Origin: a virus
Strand: one strand, 5' to 3'
Virus record (IMG/VR): IMGVR_UViG_3300042520_000850
Span: 1-28,912 of that record
Length of the DNA stretch: 28,912 nucleotides
Below the pieces are notes generated by a model. The model worked only from the letters and a program-made list of their open reading frames with translations. It was not told the origin of the DNA and ran no database searches. This document shows positions 1 through 7,818 of the stretch, piece by piece; position 1 is the stretch's first letter, and the number at the start of each line of letters is the position of its first letter. Both the position numbers and the translations under genes were made by a program.

Positions 1-1421
1 AAAGACTAAAGAGTCTAAGTTTACAAAAACAAGGATATCAAGATTTAGATGAATGGGTAAAGATATATACTGATTCTTTAATAGCAAATGCAGTAGCACA
101 AGAATATTTATCTAAAGTAGTTGCTACAACAACACAAATAAATCAGCAAACAAATTTATTAGCTGAAATATCAAAAGGCTATGTTGATATTGCTAAAAAA
201 AGAAGAGAAGCTGAAGGGCAGCAAATATTTGATCCATTAACTGGTGCTGATTTAACAACTACAATATTAGGCGGATTACAAACCGCAGAAGAAAATCTTA
301 ATAAAGATTTTAAAGAGCAAAAAGTTATTGTAGATAGTTTATGGAAAACATTAGATAGGTATAAAAAGTCTGCTGCTGATGCGACTAAAGAAGCAATAAA
401 CTTTTTTAGAGAAACAAAGGATGGCAAAGGTGGTAAAAATGAATTTACATTAGGAATAGATCCTCAAGAATTAGATGCTGCATTTAATTTAGACAAAATT
501 ATATCAAGCATTACAAAATATGGTAATGCGTTATTAGATACAAATAAATCAGTTGAAGAAAGAAAGAATGCATTAAAAGAATTAGTTGGTATAAATTCAG
601 AAGTATTTAGTGGGTTAAGTTTAGAAACATCAGCTACACTTACAAATAAAAATGCAATAGAATCATATCTTAGGTCTTTAGAAGTACTAAGAAAAGAAAA
701 AGAATTTAATGCAAGAGCATCTCAATTAAATGCAGACTTTTTAAAAGCAGAAATAAAGGTACAAGAACAAGCAGCAAAAGCTGAAGAAGATAGATTAGAA
801 AATCTCATAAAACTAACTTATGCTCAAGATAATTTAGGTAATTCTACTGATAAAATTGTAAAAAATAATAATAAATATTTAGAACAATTAGCGGAAATTC
901 AACAAATTAATGAAGGTGTAATTCAAGATTTAACAAAAGGATTAAATTTAGAAGGAGCATATAATAAAGCAATAGAAAATTTATTAAGATTTGGTGAATT
1001 TACTAAAAAGACTTCGGCAGATATTGTAAGAAATTTAAGATTTTTACAAGAACCATTTGAGGGGTTGTTTACAACAATTTTAGAAGAAGGAAGTGCTAAT
1101 TGGAGGACTTTTGCAGATGATGTAATAAAGCAAATAAGAAGAATAACTGCATCTTTATTATCAAGAGCTTTAATAAATGGTATAGCATATTTGCTTAATT
1201 TAGCAACTGGTGGAGCTGCTGGAATTGTAAAAGCTGGATTAAAGGGTGTTTCAACGGCTGCATTAGGTGACTTTTTAAGTTCAACACCAGGAGCGGCTAA
1301 TTTTAGCGGCATACAAGGCGGTCCAATGCAAATGGCTGGTGCGGTTAATTTAACTTTGAGAGGTAGTGACTTGGTGGCATCAATAAATAGAACAAATACA
1401 ACAATTAACAGAGTTGGCTAA
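1..1421 (+). CDS. Tail tape measure protein, C-terminal part (gene starts before the window)
   Basis: The frame is open from base 3 to the TAA at 1419-1421, giving 472 residues with no start codon, so the gene enters from outside the window. The protein is rich in Lys, Glu, Asn and Gln with long helical stretches, as expected for the tape measure that sets tail length and lies inside the tail tube. Near the end is a Gly/Ala-rich hydrophobic stretch (about 1180-1290), followed by GAVNLTLRGSDLVASINRTN, which resembles the C termini of Bacteroidota phage tape measure proteins as I remember them. An internal TTG at 1065 is not needed as a start because the frame continues upstream. The next gene overlaps the last 8 bases. 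Assignment rests on composition, the C-terminal motif and position just before tail/baseplate genes. Confidence 0.8.
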   Translation, partial: RLKSLSLQKQGYQDLDEWVKIYTDSLIANAVAQEYLSKVVATTTQINQQTNLLAEISKGYVDIAKKRREAEGQQIFDPLTGADLTTTILGGLQTAEENLNKDFKEQKVIVDSLWKTLDRYKKSAADATKEAINFFRETKDGKGGKNEFTLGIDPQELDAAFNLDKIISSITKYGNALLDTNKSVEERKNALKELVGINSEVFSGLSLETSATLTNKNAIESYLRSLEVLRKEKEFNARASQLNADFLKAEIKVQEQAAKAEEDRLENLIKLTYAQDNLGNSTDKIVKNNNKYLEQLAEIQQINEGVIQDLTKGLNLEGAYNKAIENLLRFGEFTKKTSADIVRNLRFLQEPFEGLFTTILEEGSANWRTFADDVIKQIRRITASLLSRALINGIAYLLNLATGGAAGIVKAGLKGVSTAALGDFLSSTPGAANFSGIQGGPMQMAGAVNLTLRGSDLVASINRTNTTINRVG

Positions 1422-3864
1422 AGCAGTAAAATATAGAGTAGAATTTTTTAGCAAAGAAGGAACTTTGTGCCAAGTTGACTTTCGTTATGAAGGTTATACT
1501 GCTGGTATAGTATATTATTTAGATGGTGGTTCAAAACCATTTGTATTAAGAGAGTTTAATACTGATGATAATTTATTTAAACCAATTAGACCACTTCTTG
1601 CTGAAATACAAATAGTAACTAATTCATCATCTGTTAGCATAGATGATTTTTTGGCTGACCAAGATACTGATATTGAAGTAAGATTTACGTATAATAGTGT
1701 TATTTATTGGAGTGGATTTGTTCTTCAAGATGATTTTCAAGAAAGCTATGAGGACCAAAATCATATATTAACAATAACTGCAACAGAGGCATTAGGTTCA
1801 TTAAAAGACAAAAGCCTAACAAATAATGGTGCTGAGATACTTGATATGTCAACACCATTACAATTTATTGAGTATTGTTTACAAGATACTTCTAAGCCAC
1901 TTACAAATTATACAATAGTTAATAACTTGTATCATACAAGTATGTCAACTACACTTCCTGACACATCTTTAAGTCAGGCAAAGTTAGATCCAAGAACATT
2001 TGAAATATCACCACGAGAATACGAAAATTGTTATACTGTTCTCGAAAGAATAAACACATCATTTAATCAGACGATATTCCAATATGAAAATAGATGGTAT
2101 ATAAATAGATTAGAAGATTTATATACAAATGGTAACATCAGAGGTTATGATGTTATCAGTACAGTAACAACAACATTTAATAGAAGATTTGATATTGAGG
2201 TTGGTGAAAATAGTGAAGTGAAACCGATTGCACCACAAATGCTTAGGTTTATCAATCGTAAACCTAAAGAAACAATAGTAAGGTTTAATTTTGAAAGACT
2301 TGCAGAGGTAATAAAAAATAGTTCATTTTCAAGAGGAGCTATAACTGCAACATTACCTACTCAAAAAGAATATGAGATTGATAATTGGACTTTAATTAGT
2401 GGTAATCCAATCAGTTATTCAACAAGTGCTGATGGCACTTCTGTTAGAATAGAAACATATCAATCAAATATTGGTCCTATTATAGATAATTATATAACAG
2501 TTCCACAAACATTTAATGCATCTACTGGTAATAACCAAGCTATAATGTCAGAGCCAATAGATGTAAACTTTGGTGAAAAAATTAGGATTAGTGCAGAGAC
2601 TAAATATAATATTGAATTTACAAGTGGATCTGCTGCCTTTCCACAAGCTACATTTTATGTTTATTTAGATGGTAATGCTGGTACAGACTATTTACTTGAT
2701 GAAAATGGTCAATGGAAAACATTAACATCAATTTGGGCAGTAGAATTGCCATACAAAGAATCTGACAATATTATAGCTGCTGATTGGAATACAATAGAGG
2801 TAGAAGCAGAGCCTTTACCTGATAATGGTGTATTAAAAGTATTTTTAATATGTCCAGAACTACCAACAATAGGTAATCAAGTTAGGTATTTTAAAAACTT
2901 TGAATTTGAAATACTTAATAGAATTGATGGTTTTCAAGTAGGTTTAACTGCGGTTGAGTGTAAGTTTATTAAAACTAATGATATTAAGTTTAATAATAAT
3001 TACGATTTATATATAAGTGATTTTATATCAGAATCATATAAAGGTTTGATATACGAAAATGATGGTACAACACCAACTGATTTTGAATGGTATAGATTTA
3101 GATATAGTGGTGAAAGACAATCATTTAAAAAACAAAACGCAATATCTTATTGGTCACACAATAGATATGATAGAGATAGGGTAGATGCAAGTTTTTATGG
3201 GTTAACTTGGAATGATGCTGGTACTGCACGAACAATAGGATTACTTAATACTATTAAACTTGTTGATGATTTGCCTAACAAAATATTTTACATATCTAAT
3301 CTAAAAGAAATTGATTTTTATAATGCAACTTGGAGTTGTACTATGGAAGAGATTTGGGATGAGTCAAGAGATGGTGCAGCTGGTCCAAATAGATCATTAA
3401 CATTAAATACAAGAACTGGAACATATAATAATATTACAACTGTTCCCTATAATGCTTCAACAAATGTTGACTTTGTAGTTGCGGCAAATAATCTTATTAT
3501 TTATCAAGGTGCAGAGCCAATAACAGAAAGTTTAACAATTAGCTTGAGTGGAAATTTTATTTCATATATTGGTGCAACACCTGTTCTTGTAGAGTTTTAT
3601 GTAAAGCAAAATGGTACAACAATTAAGACACAAGCATTTACAATTAGCGGTGCTGCTCCTTTCCCATTCACAGTTAACCTATCACCAACCGGCACTTATA
3701 CAATCAACCCTAACGACCAATTTGAGGTAAGTTTTGATGCGACTGAGGTAGGTAAGGATATTACTTCTATTCAGTTTACAAGTGGTACATTTAATGTAAG
3801 CAGTTATAACGTACCAAATACTTTAAACTACGATAATTATATTGAAAAATATATATACAAATAA
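1414..3864 (+). CDS. Large tail/baseplate structural protein (816 aa)
   Basis: Opens with TTG at 1414, overlapping the tape measure end by 8 bases; I see no ATG near that point, so TTG is the likely start. The first roughly 150 residues (YRVEFFSKEG, WSGFVLQDDF, HILTITATEALGSLKD) look like the N-terminal part of the large tail-tip proteins that follow the tape measure in Bacteroidota phages. The middle and C-terminal parts are beta-rich, Asn/Thr/Ser-rich and Tyr-rich, with a stretch around residues 700-800 (LTISLSGNFISYIG, FYVKQNGTTIKTQ) suggesting an immunoglobulin-like or carbohydrate-binding fold. No catalytic motif is visible. By position it should be the distal tail or baseplate hub component; this is inference from gene order. 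It ends with TAATG shared with the next gene. Confidence 0.65.
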   Translation: MAKAVKYRVEFFSKEGTLCQVDFRYEGYTAGIVYYLDGGSKPFVLREFNTDDNLFKPIRPLLAEIQIVTNSSSVSIDDFLADQDTDIEVRFTYNSVIYWSGFVLQDDFQESYEDQNHILTITATEALGSLKDKSLTNNGAEILDMSTPLQFIEYCLQDTSKPLTNYTIVNNLYHTSMSTTLPDTSLSQAKLDPRTFEISPREYENCYTVLERINTSFNQTIFQYENRWYINRLEDLYTNGNIRGYDVISTVTTTFNRRFDIEVGENSEVKPIAPQMLRFINRKPKETIVRFNFERLAEVIKNSSFSRGAITATLPTQKEYEIDNWTLISGNPISYSTSADGTSVRIETYQSNIGPIIDNYITVPQTFNASTGNNQAIMSEPIDVNFGEKIRISAETKYNIEFTSGSAAFPQATFYVYLDGNAGTDYLLDENGQWKTLTSIWAVELPYKESDNIIAADWNTIEVEAEPLPDNGVLKVFLICPELPTIGNQVRYFKNFEFEILNRIDGFQVGLTAVECKFIKTNDIKFNNNYDLYISDFISESYKGLIYENDGTTPTDFEWYRFRYSGERQSFKKQNAISYWSHNRYDRDRVDASFYGLTWNDAGTARTIGLLNTIKLVDDLPNKIFYISNLKEIDFYNATWSCTMEEIWDESRDGAAGPNRSLTLNTRTGTYNNITTVPYNASTNVDFVVAANNLIIYQGAEPITESLTISLSGNFISYIGATPVLVEFYVKQNGTTIKTQAFTISGAAPFPFTVNLSPTGTYTINPNDQFEVSFDATEVGKDITSIQFTSGTFNVSSYNVPNTLNYDNYIEKYIYK

Positions 3865-4496
3865 TGGCAGATACATTAAAAGCGGAAGGGTTAGTTATAG
3901 CAGCTATGGGTACTGGCAATAATGTCTATCCATTTGCTTGTGCAACTAATTCTTCTATTACAATAAGTGGTGAGACATTAGAGATAGCTACTATTTCTAA
4001 TAACTCATTTAGGTCGTTTGTAAGCGGTAGGCAGTCATTCACGGTTAGTGGGTCTGGACTCGCAAAAATGACCGAAACAAGTATGAATGGTATTAATTTT
4101 TTTGATAACTTTATAACTGGTACGAATACAAAATTTAAGTGCTTTTTAGACTTAATTGACAATCAGAATAACTATCAGTCTTATGAATTTTATGTAATTA
4201 TTACATCACTTACATTAGACTCTACTTATGGCTCTTTCCCTACATACTCTTATACTTTACAAGGAGCAAGTCCTATAACTGATACACTTATTAGGGATCA
4301 AGATGTTGTGGCAAGTGGTAAGGTTACCGCTGCGGCTGGTTCTGAACCTGGAGGCATTTACAAACTTGTGGCGGTTGGTTATGGTGGCAAATGGTATTTT
4401 AACTACACAGTTACTCTTGATGGAGCAACCCCAATAATTAACTTGGGTAGTGCATTAAACGGAACGACTGTAACACACGCATATACGGCAATATAA
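3864..4496 (+). CDS. Tail-tube-like structural protein (210 aa)
   Basis: The ATG shares one base with the preceding TAA (TAATG), implying coupled translation. The protein is beta-rich with short polar turns: ATNSSITISGETLEIAT, SGRQSFTVSGSGLA, then FFDNFITGTNTKFKCFLDL and a strand-rich second half. The order 'substrate-name strand, small insertion, SFTVSGSG, extended strand, TLDSTYGSFPTYSYTLQG' recalls the major tail (tube) protein fold of siphoviruses, TP901-1-like group. It lies after the tape measure, whereas the main tail tube gene normally precedes it, so it may be a second tube-fold protein at the tail tip rather than the shaft subunit. No enzymatic residues are evident. Family assignment is by pattern only. 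Confidence 0.5.
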   Translation: MADTLKAEGLVIAAMGTGNNVYPFACATNSSITISGETLEIATISNNSFRSFVSGRQSFTVSGSGLAKMTETSMNGINFFDNFITGTNTKFKCFLDLIDNQNNYQSYEFYVIITSLTLDSTYGSFPTYSYTLQGASPITDTLIRDQDVVASGKVTAAAGSEPGGIYKLVAVGYGGKWYFNYTVTLDGATPIINLGSALNGTTVTHAYTAI

Positions 4497-4507
4497 AAAT
4501 CAATAAT

Positions 4508-4666
4508 ATGAAACAAATGATGGAAAATGTAAAGACAAGCCTTTTTGGTGCGGTAGCTGGACTACCTATGATTTGGGAAGGCGCAATGGCTAATGATTGG
4601 AAAATGGTCTTAGCTGGTCTTGGAATGCTTTTAGTGGGCATTTTTGCAAGTGACGCTAAAAAGTAA
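4508..4666 (+). CDS. Small membrane protein, possible holin (52 aa)
   Basis: A short ORF, starting ATG at 4508 and ending TAA at 4664-4666, fits snugly between its neighbours. It encodes MKQMMENVKTSLFGAVAGLP, a second hydrophobic stretch (WKMVLAGLGMLLVGIFA) and a charged tail SDAKK. One to two membrane segments, small size and a lysine-rich C terminus match a class of small phage membrane proteins often annotated as holin-like in Bacteroidota phages. The endolysin and spanin lie about 7 kb downstream, so the lysis link is not proven by location. A tail-assembly or superinfection role is possible. Confidence 0.55.
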   Translation: MKQMMENVKTSLFGAVAGLPMIWEGAMANDWKMVLAGLGMLLVGIFASDAKK

Positions 4667-4669
4667 GAG

Positions 4670-4891
4670 ATGGAGCAAGGGGTGATTGTGACGATAATTA
4701 TTCAGACTATTGCATTTGCAATGGCATTGTCGAAGATGTTTACGGATATGAAGATTAAGCTTAGAGAACTTGATCTTCGTGTCCGCACCCTTGAAAAGAA
4801 GGAAGATGAGATTGGAGAGAAATTGGGGAAGATTTTTGACGCTTTGCAAGACATAAAATTGGAATTAAAAGATAAAGCAGATAGATTATGA
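4670..4891 (+). CDS. Small membrane-anchored coiled-coil protein (73 aa)
   Basis: The N terminus (MEQGVIVTIIIQTIAFAMAL) forms one hydrophobic membrane segment. Residues 25-72 are a charged amphipathic helix with heptad-like spacing (LRELDLRVRTLEKKEDEIGEKL), a likely coiled coil. It starts 3 bases after the previous stop, and its end overlaps the next ATG by 4 bases. A membrane anchor plus coiled coil resembles XhlA-type lysis accessory proteins in layout, although XhlA carries its membrane segment at the C terminus. Together with the preceding 52-aa protein it could be a holin pair. Function is not established from the sequence. Confidence 0.55.
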   Translation: MEQGVIVTIIIQTIAFAMALSKMFTDMKIKLRELDLRVRTLEKKEDEIGEKLGKIFDALQDIKLELKDKADRL

Positions 4892-5226
4892 TACCAGAAT
4901 TTAATTTAATGCCCATTCGCCAAGGAGATACATACGTTCTCCCTTTGTCATTTTGGGAGGATGAGTGCGAGACCACCGCTTTGGATGTCACCACTGATGT
5001 ATTTAAGCTAATGGCTAAAAATAGTGCTGGTGTCACACAATTTACTTGGGATAATGGTGCATTTGTAGTTGGTCAGCCAAATGAACGCACAGTTACTTTG
5101 ACTGCTGCTACAACGGCTGGTTATACTGCTGGGGAGTACAAGTACGACCTACAAGTAACTACCGCAACTGGGACTTATACTTGGATGCAAGGTTACATAC
5201 AAGTACAATCGCAAATAACATCATAA
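4888..5226 (+). CDS. Small baseplate/fibre-attachment-like protein (112 aa)
   Basis: ATGA overlap with the preceding gene. The protein begins MIPEFNLMPIRQGDTYVLPLSF, then beta-strand-like segments: VTTDVFKLMAKNS, RTVTLTAATTAGY, GEYKYDLQVTTATGTYTWMQGYI. This strand order (polar insertion of a property, acid-rich turn, 'YDLQV...G....GYIQV') resembles the N-terminal domain of BppU-type upper baseplate proteins that tie receptor-binding modules to the tail tip. It has no signal peptide or membrane segment. Its position directly before three fibre genes supports an adaptor role, which is inference. Confidence 0.55.
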   Translation: MIPEFNLMPIRQGDTYVLPLSFWEDECETTALDVTTDVFKLMAKNSAGVTQFTWDNGAFVVGQPNERTVTLTAATTAGYTAGEYKYDLQVTTATGTYTWMQGYIQVQSQITS

Positions 5227-5876
5227 TGGTTATTAAGGTTAGTTATACAACAACGCAGCCTATTATTAGGGTTACGGACACATCAAGCAATATAATTGTG
5301 AAAGTTGTGCCTCCAAGTCCTATTTATATTAAGGCTGGTAGCAATGGTGGAGGAGGAGCAGTTGACTCGGCTCTTACTTTGCTTCAATATGTCCGCAACC
5401 AAAGTGGTGCTACAATGACCAAAGGTACGGTTGTCTACATAAGTGGAGCAACGGGCAATACTGCAACGATTAGCAAGGCTATTGCCACAACCGATGGCAC
5501 ATCTGCGCAAACACTTGGATTATTAAAGGATGATATTACAAACAACGGCTTCGGATATGTTGTAGTGTTTGGTAAAGTTAGTGGACTTAACACAAGTGCC
5601 TATGACGAAGGCAATCAATTATATTTATCTCCAACGGTAGCTGGGGGTTACACAACCACTAAGCCTTATGCTCCTTATCATTTGGTGTATATAGGGATTA
5701 TTACAAGATCACATCCCAATCAAGGGACTATTGAGGTAAGGGTGCAAAATGGTTATGAGATGGATGAGTTGCACGATGTGGCGGCTCAAAACCCATCGGA
5801 TGGTGATGTGATACAATATGTGGCAAGTACGGGATTATGGACAAAGACTTCATCAATTAATTTTGGTACCTGGTGA
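5226..5876 (+). CDS. Tail fibre/appendage protein, short (216 aa)
   Basis: I choose the ATG at 5226, which shares one base with the preceding TAA (TAATG). A longer frame from 5181 would add 15 residues inside the previous gene and is unlikely. Residues 1-45 hold short strands and a GSNGGGG linker. Residues 55-190 form the widespread phage fibre module reading 'VRNQSGATMTKGTVVYISG ... TLGLLKDDI ... VFGKVSGLNTSAYDEGNQLYLSP ... YAPYHLVYIGII ... GTIEVRVQNGY', followed by LHDVAAQNPSDGDVIQY. That module is common in Bacteroidota phage fibres, but its structure-function role is unclear to me. The protein ends NFGTW; the next fibre protein also ends FGTW. Its stop overlaps the GTG of the next gene. 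Confidence 0.7.
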   Translation: MVIKVSYTTTQPIIRVTDTSSNIIVKVVPPSPIYIKAGSNGGGGAVDSALTLLQYVRNQSGATMTKGTVVYISGATGNTATISKAIATTDGTSAQTLGLLKDDITNNGFGYVVVFGKVSGLNTSAYDEGNQLYLSPTVAGGYTTTKPYAPYHLVYIGIITRSHPNQGTIEVRVQNGYEMDELHDVAAQNPSDGDVIQYVASTGLWTKTSSINFGTW

Positions 5877-7783
5877 GAATAAACAAATCACTCATAACAT
5901 ATATCCCAACGAGTGGTGCTGGTAGTGGTACGGTCACCTCCGTAGCAATGACCGTGCCAAGCGGTGTATTTACAATACTTGGCTCACCAATCACTTCGAG
6001 TGGCACATTGCAAGTTGGGTTAGTCAATCAGTTGGCTAACACTGTGTGGGCTGGTCCAACAAGCGGTGCGGAGAGTGTGCCGACATTTAGATTATTAGTA
6101 AGCGATGACATACCTAACCTAAGTGCAAGTAAAATCACAAGTGGCACATTAGGAGTAGATAGAGGAGGTACGGGTGCAAGTACATTAACTGGTGTATTAT
6201 TTGGCAATGGCACAAGTGCATTTACGGGTATTGCCTCGACAACGGCTAACCAAATGCTAAGGGTCAATAGTGGGGGGACTGGGTACGAGTGGTTCACACC
6301 TGACTACCTTAGTAACGTAATGACCTCACTTGGCGATATGATATATGGCAATGCAGTAGGATTGCCAGTAAGAAGGAGTGGGAATGTAACCACAACAAAA
6401 ATGTTTCTCTCACAAACGGGTGATGGGACAAGTAGTGCTGCTCCAGTTTGGAGTGTAGTTACGGCAAGTGATGTGGGAGGTGTGCCAACGAGTAGGCAGT
6501 TAACTATAAATGGTACAAGTTATGACCTTTCGTTAGATCGCAGCTGGAGTGTAGGAACAATCACATCATTGACTGGTGAAGCAACTGCAAGTGGAACGGG
6601 TGCAGTAGCGGTAACGCTTACAAATAGTGCGGTTATAGGTAAGGTGCTAACTGGGTTAAATACAAGTGGTGGAGGAACGATAGTATCAACTGATAGTATC
6701 GTTGAAGCCTTTGGTAAAGTGCAGAACCAAATAACTGCTTTAGTAGGTGGGGTAATGTACGAAGGCACTTGGAACGCATCTACTAACTCTCCTACAATTA
6801 CATCAAGTACTGGTAATAAAGGCGATTACTATGTTGTAAGTACGGCTGGTTCTACTACGATTGATGGCATTAGCGATTGGAAGGTAGGTGATTGGATAAT
6901 ATTTAATGGCTCTACTTGGCAAAAGGTAGATAATACTGATTTAGTAAGTTCGGTCAATGGTTATACTGGTGCAGTTGTTTTAACTACTTCAGATGTTGCA
7001 GAGGGAACGGCTTTATACTTTACAAACACAAGAGCGCAAAACGCAATCACTCTTACAACAAGTGGAACGAGTGGTGCGTCAACATATAGTGGAGGTACAC
7101 TAAACATCCCTAACTATTCTTTAAGCGGTTTGGGTGGAGTTCCTACAACAAGAACTTTAACTATAAATGGAACGACTTTTGATTTGAGTGCGGATCGCAC
7201 TTTTTCAGTAGGCACGGTGACAAGTGTGGCTCTTAGTGTACCAACGGGATTAAGTGTGAGTGGGTCTCCTATTACAACAAGTGGCACTCTTGCTATAAGT
7301 TTAGCGAGTGGATATAGCATCCCTACAACAACATCCCAAACAAATTGGGATGCTGCGTATAATGACAAGATTAATAGTGCTGCGGTAACGGGTACTACTA
7401 CTAAAACCCTAACCCTCACGCAACAAGATGGCGGCACTATTACTGCCTCTTGGACTGATGATAATACAGATGCAGTAACAAGTGTATTTGGAAGGACGGG
7501 TGCGGTGGTTGCGACAAGTGGTGACTACACAACGGCTCAAGTGACTGAGAGTGGGAACTTATACTACTTAGACTCAAGAGCAAGGGCAGCGATAAGTTTG
7601 ACAACAACGGGGTCGAGTGGCTCGGCAACATATAGTAGTAGTACGGGTGTACTAAACGTACCAACATATACGGCAAGTGGGTTGGGTGCAGTTCCAACAA
7701 GTCGCACAATCACAATCAATGATGTGGTGTTTGATTTGTCGGCAAATAGATCGTGGAGTGTTGGGGATTTTGGCACTTGGTAA
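5873..7783 (+). CDS. Repeat-rich tail fibre protein (636 aa)
   Basis: Starts with GTG at 5873 in a GTGA overlap with the previous stop. The protein is Thr/Ser/Gly/Val-rich and built of repeats. GTVTSVAMTVPSG and GTVTSVALSVPTG begin two related blocks. PTSR/PTTR-x-LTINGTxxDLSxDR occurs three times. Two copies of a V-x-SV-G-TGAVV block are each followed by (L/Y)YFTNTRA or YYLDSRARAAI and a TYS-x-L-N-P-Y stretch. A GLVNQLAN...SDDIPNLSASKI segment near the start is typical of phage fibres. It should form an extended trimeric host-contacting fibre. No C-terminal chaperone domain is seen. The C terminus DFGTW cuts into the third repeat where the other copies continue as GT(I/V)TS. Confidence 0.8.
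   Translation: MRINKSLITYIPTSGAGSGTVTSVAMTVPSGVFTILGSPITSSGTLQVGLVNQLANTVWAGPTSGAESVPTFRLLVSDDIPNLSASKITSGTLGVDRGGTGASTLTGVLFGNGTSAFTGIASTTANQMLRVNSGGTGYEWFTPDYLSNVMTSLGDMIYGNAVGLPVRRSGNVTTTKMFLSQTGDGTSSAAPVWSVVTASDVGGVPTSRQLTINGTSYDLSLDRSWSVGTITSLTGEATASGTGAVAVTLTNSAVIGKVLTGLNTSGGGTIVSTDSIVEAFGKVQNQITALVGGVMYEGTWNASTNSPTITSSTGNKGDYYVVSTAGSTTIDGISDWKVGDWIIFNGSTWQKVDNTDLVSSVNGYTGAVVLTTSDVAEGTALYFTNTRAQNAITLTTSGTSGASTYSGGTLNIPNYSLSGLGGVPTTRTLTINGTTFDLSADRTFSVGTVTSVALSVPTGLSVSGSPITTSGTLAISLASGYSIPTTTSQTNWDAAYNDKINSAAVTGTTTKTLTLTQQDGGTITASWTDDNTDAVTSVFGRTGAVVATSGDYTTAQVTESGNLYYLDSRARAAISLTTTGSSGSATYSSSTGVLNVPTYTASGLGAVPTSRTITINDVVFDLSANRSWSVGDFGTW
6485..7765 (+). repeat. Three copies of a 24-residue fibre repeat
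   Basis: In-frame copies at 6485-6556, 7142-7213 and 7694-7765 encode a unit of the form PT(S/T)R-x-(L/I)TIN-x-x-x-(Y/F)DLS-x-(D/N)R(S/T)(W/F)SVG. The protein match is much stronger than the DNA match, so the duplication is old or under strong protein-level selection. Larger blocks around copies 2 and 3 are also duplicated (TGAVV and SGLG(G/A) segments). Confidence 0.8.
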
Positions 7784-7818
7784 GACGCATAGAGTTAAAA
7801 TAAGATAATACAAGATAT

